The position numbers were made by a program, and so were the translations under genes. Under the pieces are notes generated by a model that did no database searches, was not told the DNA's origin, and saw nothing but the letters and a program-made list of their open reading frames with translations. Of a DNA stretch of 16,678 bases, positions 6,341 to 13,741 are shown in pieces (position 1 is the first letter of the stretch; every line of letters starts with the position of its first letter). Origin of the DNA: a bacterium (GTDB lineage: Bacteria; Planctomycetota; J058; JACQDU01); assembly GCA_016200955.1 (NCBI GenBank), contig JACQDU010000405.1, forward strand, positions 1 to 16,678, read 5' to 3'.

Positions 6341-9091
6341 TCAGTGAGCGTCCATCCACGAGGCCCCCCACCCCACGTCCACCTTGAGCGGCACCTCGAG
6401 CGCCACGGCCCGCGACATCTCCTCGGTCGCGAGCTGGACGAGCTCCTCTCTCCTGGAGCCCTCGACCTCGAAGACGAGCTCGTCGTGGACCTGGAGGAGC
6501 ATGTGGGCGGGAAGCCGCTCCCGCTCGAGGCGGGAGTCGATCCTGATCATGGCGACCTTGATGAGATCCGCGGCGCTCCCCTGGATCGGGGTGTTCGTGG
6601 CGATCCGCTCGGCGGTCATGCGGAGCTGGCGGTTCGGGCTCGCGATCTCGGGGAGGTAGCGCCTGCGGCCGAGGATCGTCTCGACGTAGCCCTTCCTGTG
6701 CGCGTGCTCGACCTGGGAGTCGAGGTAGCCCTTCACGCCGGGGTACTTCTCGAAGTAGGCATTGATGAAGTCCAGCGCCTCGCCGTAAGGCATGCCCGTC
6801 TCGCGCGCGAGGCGCGAGGCTCCCATGCCGTAGATGATCCCGAAGTTGATCGCCTTCGCGCGGCCCCGTAGCTCGGGCGTGACGGCGTCCGGCGAGAGGT
6901 CGAAGATCCTCGCCGCGGTCGCCCGGTGAATGTCGGCGCCCTCGCGGAAGGCCGAGCGCAGCGCCTCGTCCCCCGAGAGGTGCGCGAGGAGCCTGAGCTC
7001 GACCTGCGAGTAGTCGAGCGAGACGATCAGCCACCCGGGCTCTCCCGCGACGAAGGCCTTGCGGATCCTTTTCCCGTCGCTCGTCCGGATCGGGATGTTC
7101 TGCAAGTTCGGGTCGCTCGACGAGAGCCGGCCCGTCGCGGCGACGGCCTGGTTGAAGCTCGTGTGGACGCGGCCCGTGCGCCTGCTCACGAGCAACGGGA
7201 GAGAATCGATGTAAGTCCCCTTGAGCTTCTGGAAGGAGCGGTGCTCGAGGATCTTCGCGGGAAGCGGGTGGTGCTCCGCGAGCTTCTCGAGGACCTCTAT
7301 GTCCGTCGAGGTCGCTCCGCTCATGGTCCGCTTTGCGCGGAGGTGGGCCTTCTTGTCGAGCTCGAGCTTCTCGAACAGCACGAACGCGAGCTGCTTCGGG
7401 CTCGCGATGTTGAACGTCTCGCCCGCGAGCTCGTAGCACTCCTTCTCGAGCAGGGCGAGCTTCGCGTCGAACTCCTTCGCGAGGCCGCGCAGGACCTCCG
7501 TGTCCACCTTGACTCCCGTCTGCTCCATCCCGAGCAGCACGTGGAGGAGCGGGAGCTCGACCGTCCGGTAGAGCTCGTCCATGCCGGCCTCGCGGACCTG
7601 CGGAGCGAACAGTCGGTGGAGACGGAGCGTCACGTCGGCGTCCTCGCTCGCGTAGGCGGCGACCTCGCGCTCGGGGGCGTCGTCCATCGTCCTCTGCTTC
7701 CGGCCGGCGCCGATCACGGACTCCGTGGGGATCTTCTTGTAGTTCAGGTAGCGGAGCGCGAGCTCGTCCAGGTTGTGCTGCCGCGCTCCCGGGTCGAGGA
7801 GGTAGCTCTCGAGGAGCGTGTCGAACGTGATCCCGCGCACGTTCACTCCGGCTCGCGCGAGGACGAGCATGTCGTACTTCACGTTCTGCCCGCCCTTCTT
7901 CCGGGCGGGGTCTTCGAGGATCGGCCGGAGCTTCTCGAGGTGCCCCTTCATGTCGAGCTCGACCGCGAAGAGGGAGTAAGCCTTCCCGGGAGCGGCCTTC
8001 CCGGCGGCCGCGGGCCGCTCCTCGGCGGGGACGTAGGTCGCCTCTCCCGGCTTCCAGGAGAAGCTCATGCCCACGATCTTGGCGTCTTCGGGAGCGAGGC
8101 TCGTCGTCTCGAGGTCGAACGCGAGCTCGTCGGCCTTCTCGAGCTCGCGAACGAGAGCCGCGACTTCCGCGGGAGTCGAGGCGACCTTGTGGACGTGCTT
8201 GTCGCTCCGGGCGTCCACCGAGTAGCGCCGCGTGAGCTCCCGGAACTCGAGCTCCTGGAAGACCCGGGCGAGCACGGCTCGATCGGGCTCCTTCGGGACG
8301 AGGTCGCGAGGCGAGACGTCGAGCGGAACCGCGGTCTCGATCGTCACCAGGTCGTAAGACAGGCGCGCGTCCTCGGAGCAAGCGAGCAGGTTCTCGCGCG
8401 CGCGGCGCGGCTCGACCTCGGATGCATGAGCGAGCGCGTCCTCGAGCGAGCCCCAGCGCCCGAGGAGCGCGAGAGCGGTCTTCTCTCCGATCCCGGGGAC
8501 TCCCGGGATGTTGTCCGACGCGTCTCCCACGAGGGCCAGGAAGTCCCTGATCCGCTCGGGTCGGACGCCGAACTTGTGCTCGATCTCGGCCGGCCCCCAG
8601 ACCTCGACCTGGTTCGGGCCCTGCCTTCCTCCCGGGAAGGGGTTGTAGATCTTCACGCGGTCCGTGACGAGCTGGGCGAAATCCTTGTCTCCCGTCACGA
8701 TCCTCACCTCGAGGCCGTCCTTCTCCCCTCGCGTCGCGAGCGTCCCGATCACGTCGTCCGCCTCGAAGCCCGGGATCGAGAGCACGGGGAGGCCGAGCCC
8801 GAGGACGATCTGGTCGATCGACCGGAGTGAGTCCTTCATCTCGTCCGGCATCTTCTCGCGCGTGGCCTTGTATTCGGGAAAGCGAGCGTGCCGCGCGGTC
8901 TTCGTCGGGTGATCGAAGACGAGCGCGATGAGGTCCGGCTTCTCGCGGTCGAGGATCTCGAGGACCTTGTCGGTGAAGACCTTCGCCGCCGACGTGTTCA
9001 GCCCGCGCGAGGTCGTGAGAGGCGTCCTGAGCAGCGCGAAGTGCCCGCGATACGCGAGCGCCGTGGCGTCGACCAGGAAGAGGGTCGTCAT
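6341..9091 (-). CDS. polA: DNA polymerase I
   Basis: Full-length family A DNA polymerase (916 residues), the cytoplasmic enzyme for Okazaki-fragment processing and repair synthesis. Residues 1-290 are the FEN-type 5'-3' exonuclease (LVDATALAYRGHFAL; FEADDVIGTLA; VTGDKDFAQLV; LVGDASDNIPGVPGIGEKTA). Residues 300-500 are the 3'-5' exonuclease with all acidic residues present: Asp326 and Glu328 (FDLET), Asp407 (NVKYD), and Tyr480/Asp484 (YASED), so proofreading should be active. Residues 510-916 are the polymerase: motif A DYSQVELR with Asp693, motif B with Arg742, Lys746, Phe750 and Tyr754 spaced as in E. coli, and motif C VHDE at 868-871. Phe at the O-helix position matches E. coli rather than the Tyr of T7-type enzymes. 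ATG 9091 is the natural start (MTTLFLVDATALAYR). There is no Shine-Dalgarno; a TAAGAT six bases before the ATG suggests a leaderless message. Divergent from the TPR gene. Confidence 0.97.
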   Translation of the reverse strand: MTTLFLVDATALAYRGHFALLRTPLTTSRGLNTSAAKVFTDKVLEILDREKPDLIALVFDHPTKTARHARFPEYKATREKMPDEMKDSLRSIDQIVLGLGLPVLSIPGFEADDVIGTLATRGEKDGLEVRIVTGDKDFAQLVTDRVKIYNPFPGGRQGPNQVEVWGPAEIEHKFGVRPERIRDFLALVGDASDNIPGVPGIGEKTALALLGRWGSLEDALAHASEVEPRRARENLLACSEDARLSYDLVTIETAVPLDVSPRDLVPKEPDRAVLARVFQELEFRELTRRYSVDARSDKHVHKVASTPAEVAALVRELEKADELAFDLETTSLAPEDAKIVGMSFSWKPGEATYVPAEERPAAAGKAAPGKAYSLFAVELDMKGHLEKLRPILEDPARKKGGQNVKYDMLVLARAGVNVRGITFDTLLESYLLDPGARQHNLDELALRYLNYKKIPTESVIGAGRKQRTMDDAPEREVAAYASEDADVTLRLHRLFAPQVREAGMDELYRTVELPLLHVLLGMEQTGVKVDTEVLRGLAKEFDAKLALLEKECYELAGETFNIASPKQLAFVLFEKLELDKKAHLRAKRTMSGATSTDIEVLEKLAEHHPLPAKILEHRSFQKLKGTYIDSLPLLVSRRTGRVHTSFNQAVAATGRLSSSDPNLQNIPIRTSDGKRIRKAFVAGEPGWLIVSLDYSQVELRLLAHLSGDEALRSAFREGADIHRATAARIFDLSPDAVTPELRGRAKAINFGIIYGMGASRLARETGMPYGEALDFINAYFEKYPGVKGYLDSQVEHAHRKGYVETILGRRRYLPEIASPNRQLRMTAERIATNTPIQGSAADLIKVAMIRIDSRLERERLPAHMLLQVHDELVFEVEGSRREELVQLATEEMSRAVALEVPLKVDVGWGASWMDAH

Positions 9092-9097
9092 GCGTCG

Positions 9098-9103
9098 ATC
9101 TTA
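9098..9103 (-). promoter_or_regulatory. possible -10 element for leaderless polA transcription
   Basis: TAAGAT on the minus strand ends six bases before the polA ATG, placing a predicted transcription start at or next to the A of the start codon. No purine-rich ribosome-binding site lies before the ATG, which agrees with a leaderless mRNA. The -35 region is poor (TTGGAG with a 15-base spacer is the best candidate). Confidence 0.3.
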
Positions 9104-9117
9104 CCGAGCGTGCCGGA

Positions 9118-9140
9118 CCTCCAATGGCTAAACTTGGAGG
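9118..9140. promoter_or_regulatory. dyad covering the ribosome-binding site of the TPR gene
   Basis: CCTCCAA (9118-9124) and TTGGAGG (9134-9140) form a perfect seven-base inverted repeat around a nine-base AT-containing loop (TGGCTAAAC). The right arm contains the GGAGG two bases before the GTG start of the TPR gene, so in a plus-strand RNA the hairpin would hide the ribosome-binding site. As DNA it lies centrally between the divergent polA and TPR genes and could be a protein-binding operator. The whole divergent gap is 51 bases. Confidence 0.45.
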
Positions 9141-9142
9141 CC

Positions 9143-12100
9143 GTGATCGAGCCCCAGGAAGTCGCCCTCCTCCAGGAGCTGATCCGCGTGGGCCGCCTCA
9201 CCCAGGACGGCGCGCGGGCGTTCGCCCAGGCCCTCGACGCGCACCGGGCCGCGGGGAACCGCGTCAGCCTGGGCGACGCTCTCGTCGCGAGGAGAGTCGT
9301 CACGACCGAGGAGCTCGCTCGCTACCGCCCGACGAGCGATCGCACGCGCGCTTACCCGCAGGGAACGCCCGCTCCCGGGAGCTCGCCTCCGGCGCCGGCG
9401 CCCGAGCTGCGTGGGGCGGCTTTCGCCGCCCCCGCCCCCGAGCTGCGTGGGGCGGCTTTCGCCGCCCCCGCCCCCTGGGCGGACCGGCGCGGCCCGCCGC
9501 CGCCCGCCTCGGTTCCCACGGAGTCCGAGTCGCCGACCATCAAGATCGACCAGGCGAGCGCGGGACCGTTCATCCGCGTCCCCCCGCCGGGCTCGGCGGT
9601 CGCGCCTCCTCCCGGATTCGTGCCGCCGGAGCCGACCCTCAAGTACGACGCGAACGATCGTCGTCCGGGGAGCGAGAACCACTCGCCCTCGTGGACGGCT
9701 TCTCCGCCGCCCCCTTCCGCGTGGCAGCCCGTCGCTCCGGCGCCGGCATCGGCGTGGCAGGCCGGAGCGCCTCCCACGCGCGTGGACTTCCCACGCCCCG
9801 GGGGTGCACCGGTTCAGGACTGGAGCGCTCCCGGAGGGAGCGAGTTCGGCGGCACGCAGCGCTTCCCCGAGGTCCTCCCGCTCCCGCGCGCGGGCGGGAA
9901 CGGGCCGATCGGGTCTCCCGTCCTCCCCGGGCCGTTCGGATCCGGGACGAAGGGCGAGTTCGAGACGGAGTCGGACCGGGACCGGGACAAGGGGAGCCGC
10001 TCCGACGAGGACGACGACGGCTTCCGCGCGCCGCCGCGGAGGTCGAACGCGGGCGTCGTCGTGGCCGCGGTCCTCGGAGCCATGGCCGTCGCCGGCGGCG
10101 GCGTCTTCGGGTTCACGCTCTACCAGAAGAAGATGCTCGAGAAGCGGACCAACGAGCTCAAGGACCTCTACGCGAAGCGCGACCTCCCGGCCCTCGAGGA
10201 CAAGGCGAAGCTGTTCGCGAAGGAGCAGCCGGACGAGCCCCGCTTCCATCGCTACCTCGCGCTCGCCTACCTCGGGCAGGAAGGGAAGAAAGACGACGCG
10301 CTCGATGAGGCCACGAAGGCGGCGAGCCTCTCCAAGGACGGGGAGACCGACCTCGTCGTCAAGGCCCAGGTCCTCCTCGCGAGCGACAAGGCCGCCGAGG
10401 CGAAGGACGCTTACACGAAGGCCCTCGCGAAGCCCGGAGCGCTCGAGCCCCTCGACACGGCGCTCGCGCACGCCGCCCTCGCGGGGATCCTGGGAGCATC
10501 CGATGCCGCGGGGACCAAGGAACACGTGCAGAAGGCCCTCGAGGGAGCGCCGGACGACCCGGACGTGCAGCTCCGGTGCGGCCATGCCCTCCTCCTCGTG
10601 GGAGACGCGCCGGGAGCTCTCGTGCAGCTCGAGAAGGCCGTCACGACCCGGCCGCAGGACGAGCTCACCCTCACGGAGCGCGCCGCCGCTCGCGCGGCCT
10701 CGAGCCCGCCGAACATCGAGGGAGCGCTGGCGGACCTCTCGACGGCGATCGGGAGCAAGCCCAAGCTCGCCCCGGCGCGCGCTCTCCGGGCAAAGCTCCT
10801 CCTCGCGCAAGGGAAGCTCAACGAGGCGCTCGAGGACGCCACGGAGGCCGGGAAGGACGGCGCGGCCGTCGAGGCGATCGCCTGCGTCTGGCTCGGAGGG
10901 ACCGGCCGCAACGACGCCGAGGAGCGCATCCAGAACCTCGTCAAGGCCGCTCCCGACGCGCTCTCGACGCTCCTCGCCCGCATGGCGTTCCTGCTCTCTC
11001 GCGGGAAGACGGACGAGGCGCTCGGGGTGGCCCGGGACGCGACCTCTCAGTCCAGGCCGCCCAGCTCTCTCCTCCTCTTCTTCACGCTCCGCGCGATGGC
11101 CTTGAAGAGCGCCGGCCGCTACGACGAGGCGCGGAACGACGCGGACCAGCTCGTCACGCTCGGGGCCTCGCCCGACGCGAGATGGCTGCCGGCGGACGAG
11201 GACGACAACATCGTCCAGGCCTTCAGGCGCCGCTTCGGCCTCTCGACGCCCGCCGCGAGCGGCCACTCGCTCAAGGCGGAGCTGATCCTGAGCCCGGTCT
11301 TCACGAACACGGCGCCGCCTGCGCCCAAGCTGGAGGAGGCACGCTCCGAGATCGACGCTTGCCTCCGCGAGACGACGCCTCCCGTGCGCGTCGCGATCGC
11401 GCAGGCGCTCCAGGCCTTCGCGGCCAACAGCACGACGGGGATCTCGGGGATCCTCGACACGGCGATCCAGTCGTGCCCCGACCTCGCGGACCTGCACGCC
11501 ATGCGGGCGCGCCTCAACCTCATGACGAACTCTCCGGGAGAGGCGAGCACCGAGATCGACACCGCGATCCGCCTCGAGCCCACGAACGCGAAGTATCGCT
11601 ACACGAGGGCGCTCATCCACGTGCAGCAGCGGAACCCCGCGGCCGCGCTCCTCGACCTCACGGAGGCCGAGCACAACTCCTCGCGGCCCGACCCCGCGAT
11701 CGGAGCGCTGCGCGCCGAGCTCCTCATCCAGGGCCCGACGCCGAACTACGAGGAGGCGAAGCGCGTCGCGAACAAGGTCCTCGAGATGGACCCGACGAAC
11801 GCCCGGTGTCTCTTCGTGAGAGGCGTGTCGCGCGCCGTCTCCCGCGACCCCGGCTTCGACGACGACCTCACGCGGGCCATAAGGACCGATCCGGGGCAGC
11901 TCAACTGGCGGCTCACGCGAGCGCAGATCCACATGGAGCCGCAGCTCAGCACGCACCCGGAGCTCGCGGACCAGGACCTGACCGACTTCCTGAACCAGTT
12001 CGAGAAGCAGATCAACCCCGACGTGAAGCTCCAGGTGATCTTCTTCCGTGCCTCGGCGCGCTGCCTCGTGCCCGGGAAGGCGCAGGACGCGATCGACGAC

Positions 12101-12496
12101 GTGACGCCCTTCCTGAGCGGGCAGCAGTACGTCCCCGAGCTCGGCGCGATCCGCGCGTTCGCGCGCTCGCTCCTCGGCCAGGAGAGCTGCGCGGACGACG
12201 TGAGGGCGATCTGCGAGAAGGCGCCGAAGGCGGAGACGATGTTCCTCCAGCGCGCCCAGAAGGCCCTGCAGCTCCGGCTCCCGGGGACCTGGGACAAGCA
12301 TCTCGTCGTCCTCGTCGAGGCTTCGAAGAACCCGCAGGTCAAGTTCGAGACGACCCGGTGCCTCGCGTTCGTGACTTACGGTCGCGGGCAGTGGGCCGAG
12401 GCGAAGGGCTACCTGCAGAAGGTCCTCGACGCGAAGCCCGGCGACCAGGAGGCCCTGAAGCTCATGGAGGCCTGCAAGCAAAAGCTCGGCGGTTGA
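9143..12496 (+). CDS. large single-pass membrane protein with GspE-N-like head and TPR-rich C-terminal region
   Basis: A 1117-residue protein. Residues 5-60 (LLQELIRVGRLTQDGARAF; RVSLGDALVARRVVTTEELARY) resemble the N-terminal domain found in GspE/PilB ATPases and in some kinase-associated proteins. Residues 61-300 are low-complexity Pro/Ala/Gly/Ser, including a duplicated 12-residue PELRGAAFAAPA unit and related motifs PTIKID (131-136) and PTLKYD (164-169). One transmembrane helix (GVVVAAVLGAMAVAGGGVFGF, about 304-326) precedes about 790 residues of helical tetratricopeptide-type repeats with recurring Ala/Leu/Tyr patterns ending near KGYLQKVLDAKPGDQEALKLM. Start: GTG 9143 has GGAGG very close (two bases); in-frame TTG at 9134 has none. 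The TPR part probably faces the periplasm as a scaffold for partner proteins. Likely in an operon with the two-TM protein 27 bases downstream. Specific role unknown. Confidence 0.88.
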   Translation: MIEPQEVALLQELIRVGRLTQDGARAFAQALDAHRAAGNRVSLGDALVARRVVTTEELARYRPTSDRTRAYPQGTPAPGSSPPAPAPELRGAAFAAPAPELRGAAFAAPAPWADRRGPPPPASVPTESESPTIKIDQASAGPFIRVPPPGSAVAPPPGFVPPEPTLKYDANDRRPGSENHSPSWTASPPPPSAWQPVAPAPASAWQAGAPPTRVDFPRPGGAPVQDWSAPGGSEFGGTQRFPEVLPLPRAGGNGPIGSPVLPGPFGSGTKGEFETESDRDRDKGSRSDEDDDGFRAPPRRSNAGVVVAAVLGAMAVAGGGVFGFTLYQKKMLEKRTNELKDLYAKRDLPALEDKAKLFAKEQPDEPRFHRYLALAYLGQEGKKDDALDEATKAASLSKDGETDLVVKAQVLLASDKAAEAKDAYTKALAKPGALEPLDTALAHAALAGILGASDAAGTKEHVQKALEGAPDDPDVQLRCGHALLLVGDAPGALVQLEKAVTTRPQDELTLTERAAARAASSPPNIEGALADLSTAIGSKPKLAPARALRAKLLLAQGKLNEALEDATEAGKDGAAVEAIACVWLGGTGRNDAEERIQNLVKAAPDALSTLLARMAFLLSRGKTDEALGVARDATSQSRPPSSLLLFFTLRAMALKSAGRYDEARNDADQLVTLGASPDARWLPADEDDNIVQAFRRRFGLSTPAASGHSLKAELILSPVFTNTAPPAPKLEEARSEIDACLRETTPPVRVAIAQALQAFAANSTTGISGILDTAIQSCPDLADLHAMRARLNLMTNSPGEASTEIDTAIRLEPTNAKYRYTRALIHVQQRNPAAALLDLTEAEHNSSRPDPAIGALRAELLIQGPTPNYEEAKRVANKVLEMDPTNARCLFVRGVSRAVSRDPGFDDDLTRAIRTDPGQLNWRLTRAQIHMEPQLSTHPELADQDLTDFLNQFEKQINPDVKLQVIFFRASARCLVPGKAQDAIDDVTPFLSGQQYVPELGAIRAFARSLLGQESCADDVRAICEKAPKAETMFLQRAQKALQLRLPGTWDKHLVVLVEASKNPQVKFETTRCLAFVTYGRGQWAEAKGYLQKVLDAKPGDQEALKLMEACKQKLGG
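9401..9472 (+). repeat. two tandem 36-base units with internal perfect palindrome
   Basis: Two identical 36-base copies (9401-9436 and 9437-9472) lie within the linker of the TPR protein, each encoding PELRGAAFAAPA. Each contains GGGGCGGC-TTTC-GCCGCCCC, an eight-pair perfect stem with a four-base loop (9413-9432 and 9449-9468). Identity down to third positions indicates a recent duplication, or gain of a palindromic repeat element in a tolerant linker. Confidence 0.85.
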
Positions 12497-12499
12497 CCG

Positions 12500-12516
12500 G
12501 CGGGCGTCGCGCCCGC
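12500..12516 (+). other. seven-pair hairpin between the TPR gene and its downstream partner
   Basis: GCGGGCG-TCG-CGCCCGC folds perfectly four bases after the TGA stop of the TPR gene and eight bases before the ATG of the next gene. No U-tract follows. It could modulate translation or mRNA decay between the two genes, or be a chance GC palindrome. Confidence 0.35.
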
Positions 12517-12523
12517 GGTCTCG

Positions 12524-13483
12524 ATGAGAGAAGACATGGAAGCTCGCCGTGGGCCGCCCTGGTACGCGTTCGCTTACCGGCTCCTCGGAGCGCACGGGAC
12601 GTTCTGGCTCCTCCTCGTCGCCATCGTCGCCATGCTCTGGACCTGGCACGGAGCGCTCGTGCGGATCGTGGACATGGACCCCGAGGAGCGGACGGTCGCG
12701 GACGCCGCCTCCGCGCACGACTTTCACCGCTGGTTCCAGCTCCAGGGGGTGAGGATCGCTCTCGACGACGCTCTCCTCGGCGCCGAGGCGGGAGCGGCTC
12801 CCTGGTTCGAGCCCGCGACGATCCTCGTGGACGAGCGGGATCCCGCGGCGGCTTTCTGGGAGAAGACGCAGGCGGCTTCCCGCGCCCACGCGACGCTCGT
12901 CTCTCTCGAGCCCGCGCAGGCGGCGCTCGGAAGCGCGGCCGGCCTCGTCTCGCGGCTCGCGGAACGCGAGACGGTCAAGGCGATCGAGCGCGCTTACGTG
13001 ACGGTCAAGAAAGGCCGTGAGACGAGGAGCTTCCAGGAAGTTCTCCCGCGTCCTCAGAGCGCGATCCTCCTCCTCGGAGACGGCGCTCCCGTGGGGAGCA
13101 GCGTGCCCGCGCTCGTCGGGAACGGGACGAGGCCCGCGGGCGATCCTCCGAGGCCCCCCGACGGCGGAGGCGGTCCTGCTCCCGGCGGCGATGAAACCGA
13201 GGCGTACGAGCGCGACCTCGTCGCGTGGCGCGATGTCGTGCTCGCGCGCGTCTCCCTTGCGTCACCGCGAGGTCTCCTGGACGACGCGCCGCCCTCGCTC
13301 CTCGAGCGGCTCGAGAAGGCGCCCGGAGTTCGCCTCGCCTCGCGCGCGCTCCGCGTCGACCGAAAGCCCAATGACCTCGAGCTCTACGCGTTCGGGGCTT
13401 CCGCGCTCGCGTTCGTCTTTCTCGCAGCGGGCCTTTACGGGGTCTGGGGCTGGCAGAAGGAGCTCGCCGGCCCCGAGACCTAG
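12524..13483 (+). CDS. two-TM membrane protein of unknown function
   Basis: Not recognised as a known family. The 319-residue product has a short cytoplasmic head, a first transmembrane helix near residues 27-44 (GTFWLLLVAIVAMLWTW), a domain of about 240 residues that should lie on the outer side of the inner membrane, and a second helix near 288-311 (LYAFGASALAFVFLAAGLYGVWGW) with a short tail. Residues about 200-222 are Gly/Pro-rich (PPRPPDGGGGPAPGG), dividing the outer domain. ATG 12524 lacks a clear Shine-Dalgarno; the in-frame ATG at 12536 follows GAGAGAAG and may be the true start. The 27-base spacing after the large TPR protein suggests co-transcription and perhaps a shared membrane assembly. 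Stop is TAG. Confidence 0.8.
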   Translation: MREDMEARRGPPWYAFAYRLLGAHGTFWLLLVAIVAMLWTWHGALVRIVDMDPEERTVADAASAHDFHRWFQLQGVRIALDDALLGAEAGAAPWFEPATILVDERDPAAAFWEKTQAASRAHATLVSLEPAQAALGSAAGLVSRLAERETVKAIERAYVTVKKGRETRSFQEVLPRPQSAILLLGDGAPVGSSVPALVGNGTRPAGDPPRPPDGGGGPAPGGDETEAYERDLVAWRDVVLARVSLASPRGLLDDAPPSLLERLEKAPGVRLASRALRVDRKPNDLELYAFGASALAFVFLAAGLYGVWGWQKELAGPET

Positions 13484-13500
13484 GGCCGAGCGAGTGTCAC

Positions 13501-13521
13501 GCATTCGCCCGCGGCGAATGC
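13501..13521. other. nine-pair perfect hairpin after the membrane-protein gene
   Basis: GCATTCGCC-CGC-GGCGAATGC is a perfect nine-base inverted repeat with a three-base spacer, beginning 18 bases after the TAG stop at 13483. It is followed by CGAAAACG and not by a U-run, so it could be a weak transcript-end hairpin or an operator upstream of the lipoprotein promoter region. Confidence 0.5.
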
Positions 13522-13550
13522 CGAAAACGCCGTAGCCGCGCGAACCTAGC

Positions 13551-13580
13551 TTGACTGCGGGACGTAGTTTTTAGTAGCTT
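13551..13580 (+). promoter_or_regulatory. AT-rich promoter-like patch upstream of the lipoprotein leader
   Basis: TTGACT (13551-13556), five of six matches to the -35 consensus, is followed by a conspicuously AT-rich stretch (GTAGTTTTTAGTAGCTT) in an otherwise GC-rich gap. Candidate -10 elements are TAGTAG (15-base spacer) or TAGCTT (18-base spacer); neither is strong. Transcription from here would begin close to the structured leader at 13586. Confidence 0.45.
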
Positions 13581-13585
13581 CCTGA

Positions 13586-13680
13586 CTCCGCGAGAGCGCC
13601 GCGCACGGGGTGAAGCGCGACGCAAGCCTTGGCGACCGATCACCGCGCGGTCGGACCGGCAAGGCGAGGGGTACGCGGAG
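13586..13680 (+). promoter_or_regulatory. structured leader RNA, three-way junction, c-di-GMP-I riboswitch-like
   Basis: Three helices can be drawn by eye. P1: CTCCGCG (13586-13592) with CGCGGAG (13674-13680), seven pairs. P2: CGCGC (13600-13604) with GCGCG (13615-13619) around a ten-base loop ending GUGAA. P3: GCCTTG (13626-13631) with CAAGGC (13660-13665), extended inside by CGACCG (13633-13638) with CGGTCG (13648-13653). The P2-P3 joining strand is ACGCAA, giving GACGCAAGCC; class I c-di-GMP riboswitches have GACGCAAAGCC at the same place between their second and third helices. One A is missing and the 5' joining strand does not match the GEMM consensus well, so the class is uncertain. The element ends 61 bases before the lipoprotein ATG; a TGAGCG-AGC-CGCTCA hairpin (13699-13713) lies between and could be an expression platform. 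Confidence 0.42.
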
Positions 13681-13741
13681 CCCCTATTTCCATGAGGGTG
13701 AGCGAGCCGCTCAGGCGCTCGTCCGTTGAAGGGAGAACCCG

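Noticed and set aside
9124..10308. Plus-strand ORF starting with ATG at 9124 ahead of the TPR gene
   Set aside because: Its frame gives Arg/Pro-rich sequence without domains; the GTG frame at 9143 carries the GspE-N-like head and TM helix.
9128..12889. 1253-codon minus-strand open frame opposite the TPR gene
   Set aside because: Arg/Glu/Leu-rich antisense shadow; the plus strand has the TM helix and TPR pattern.
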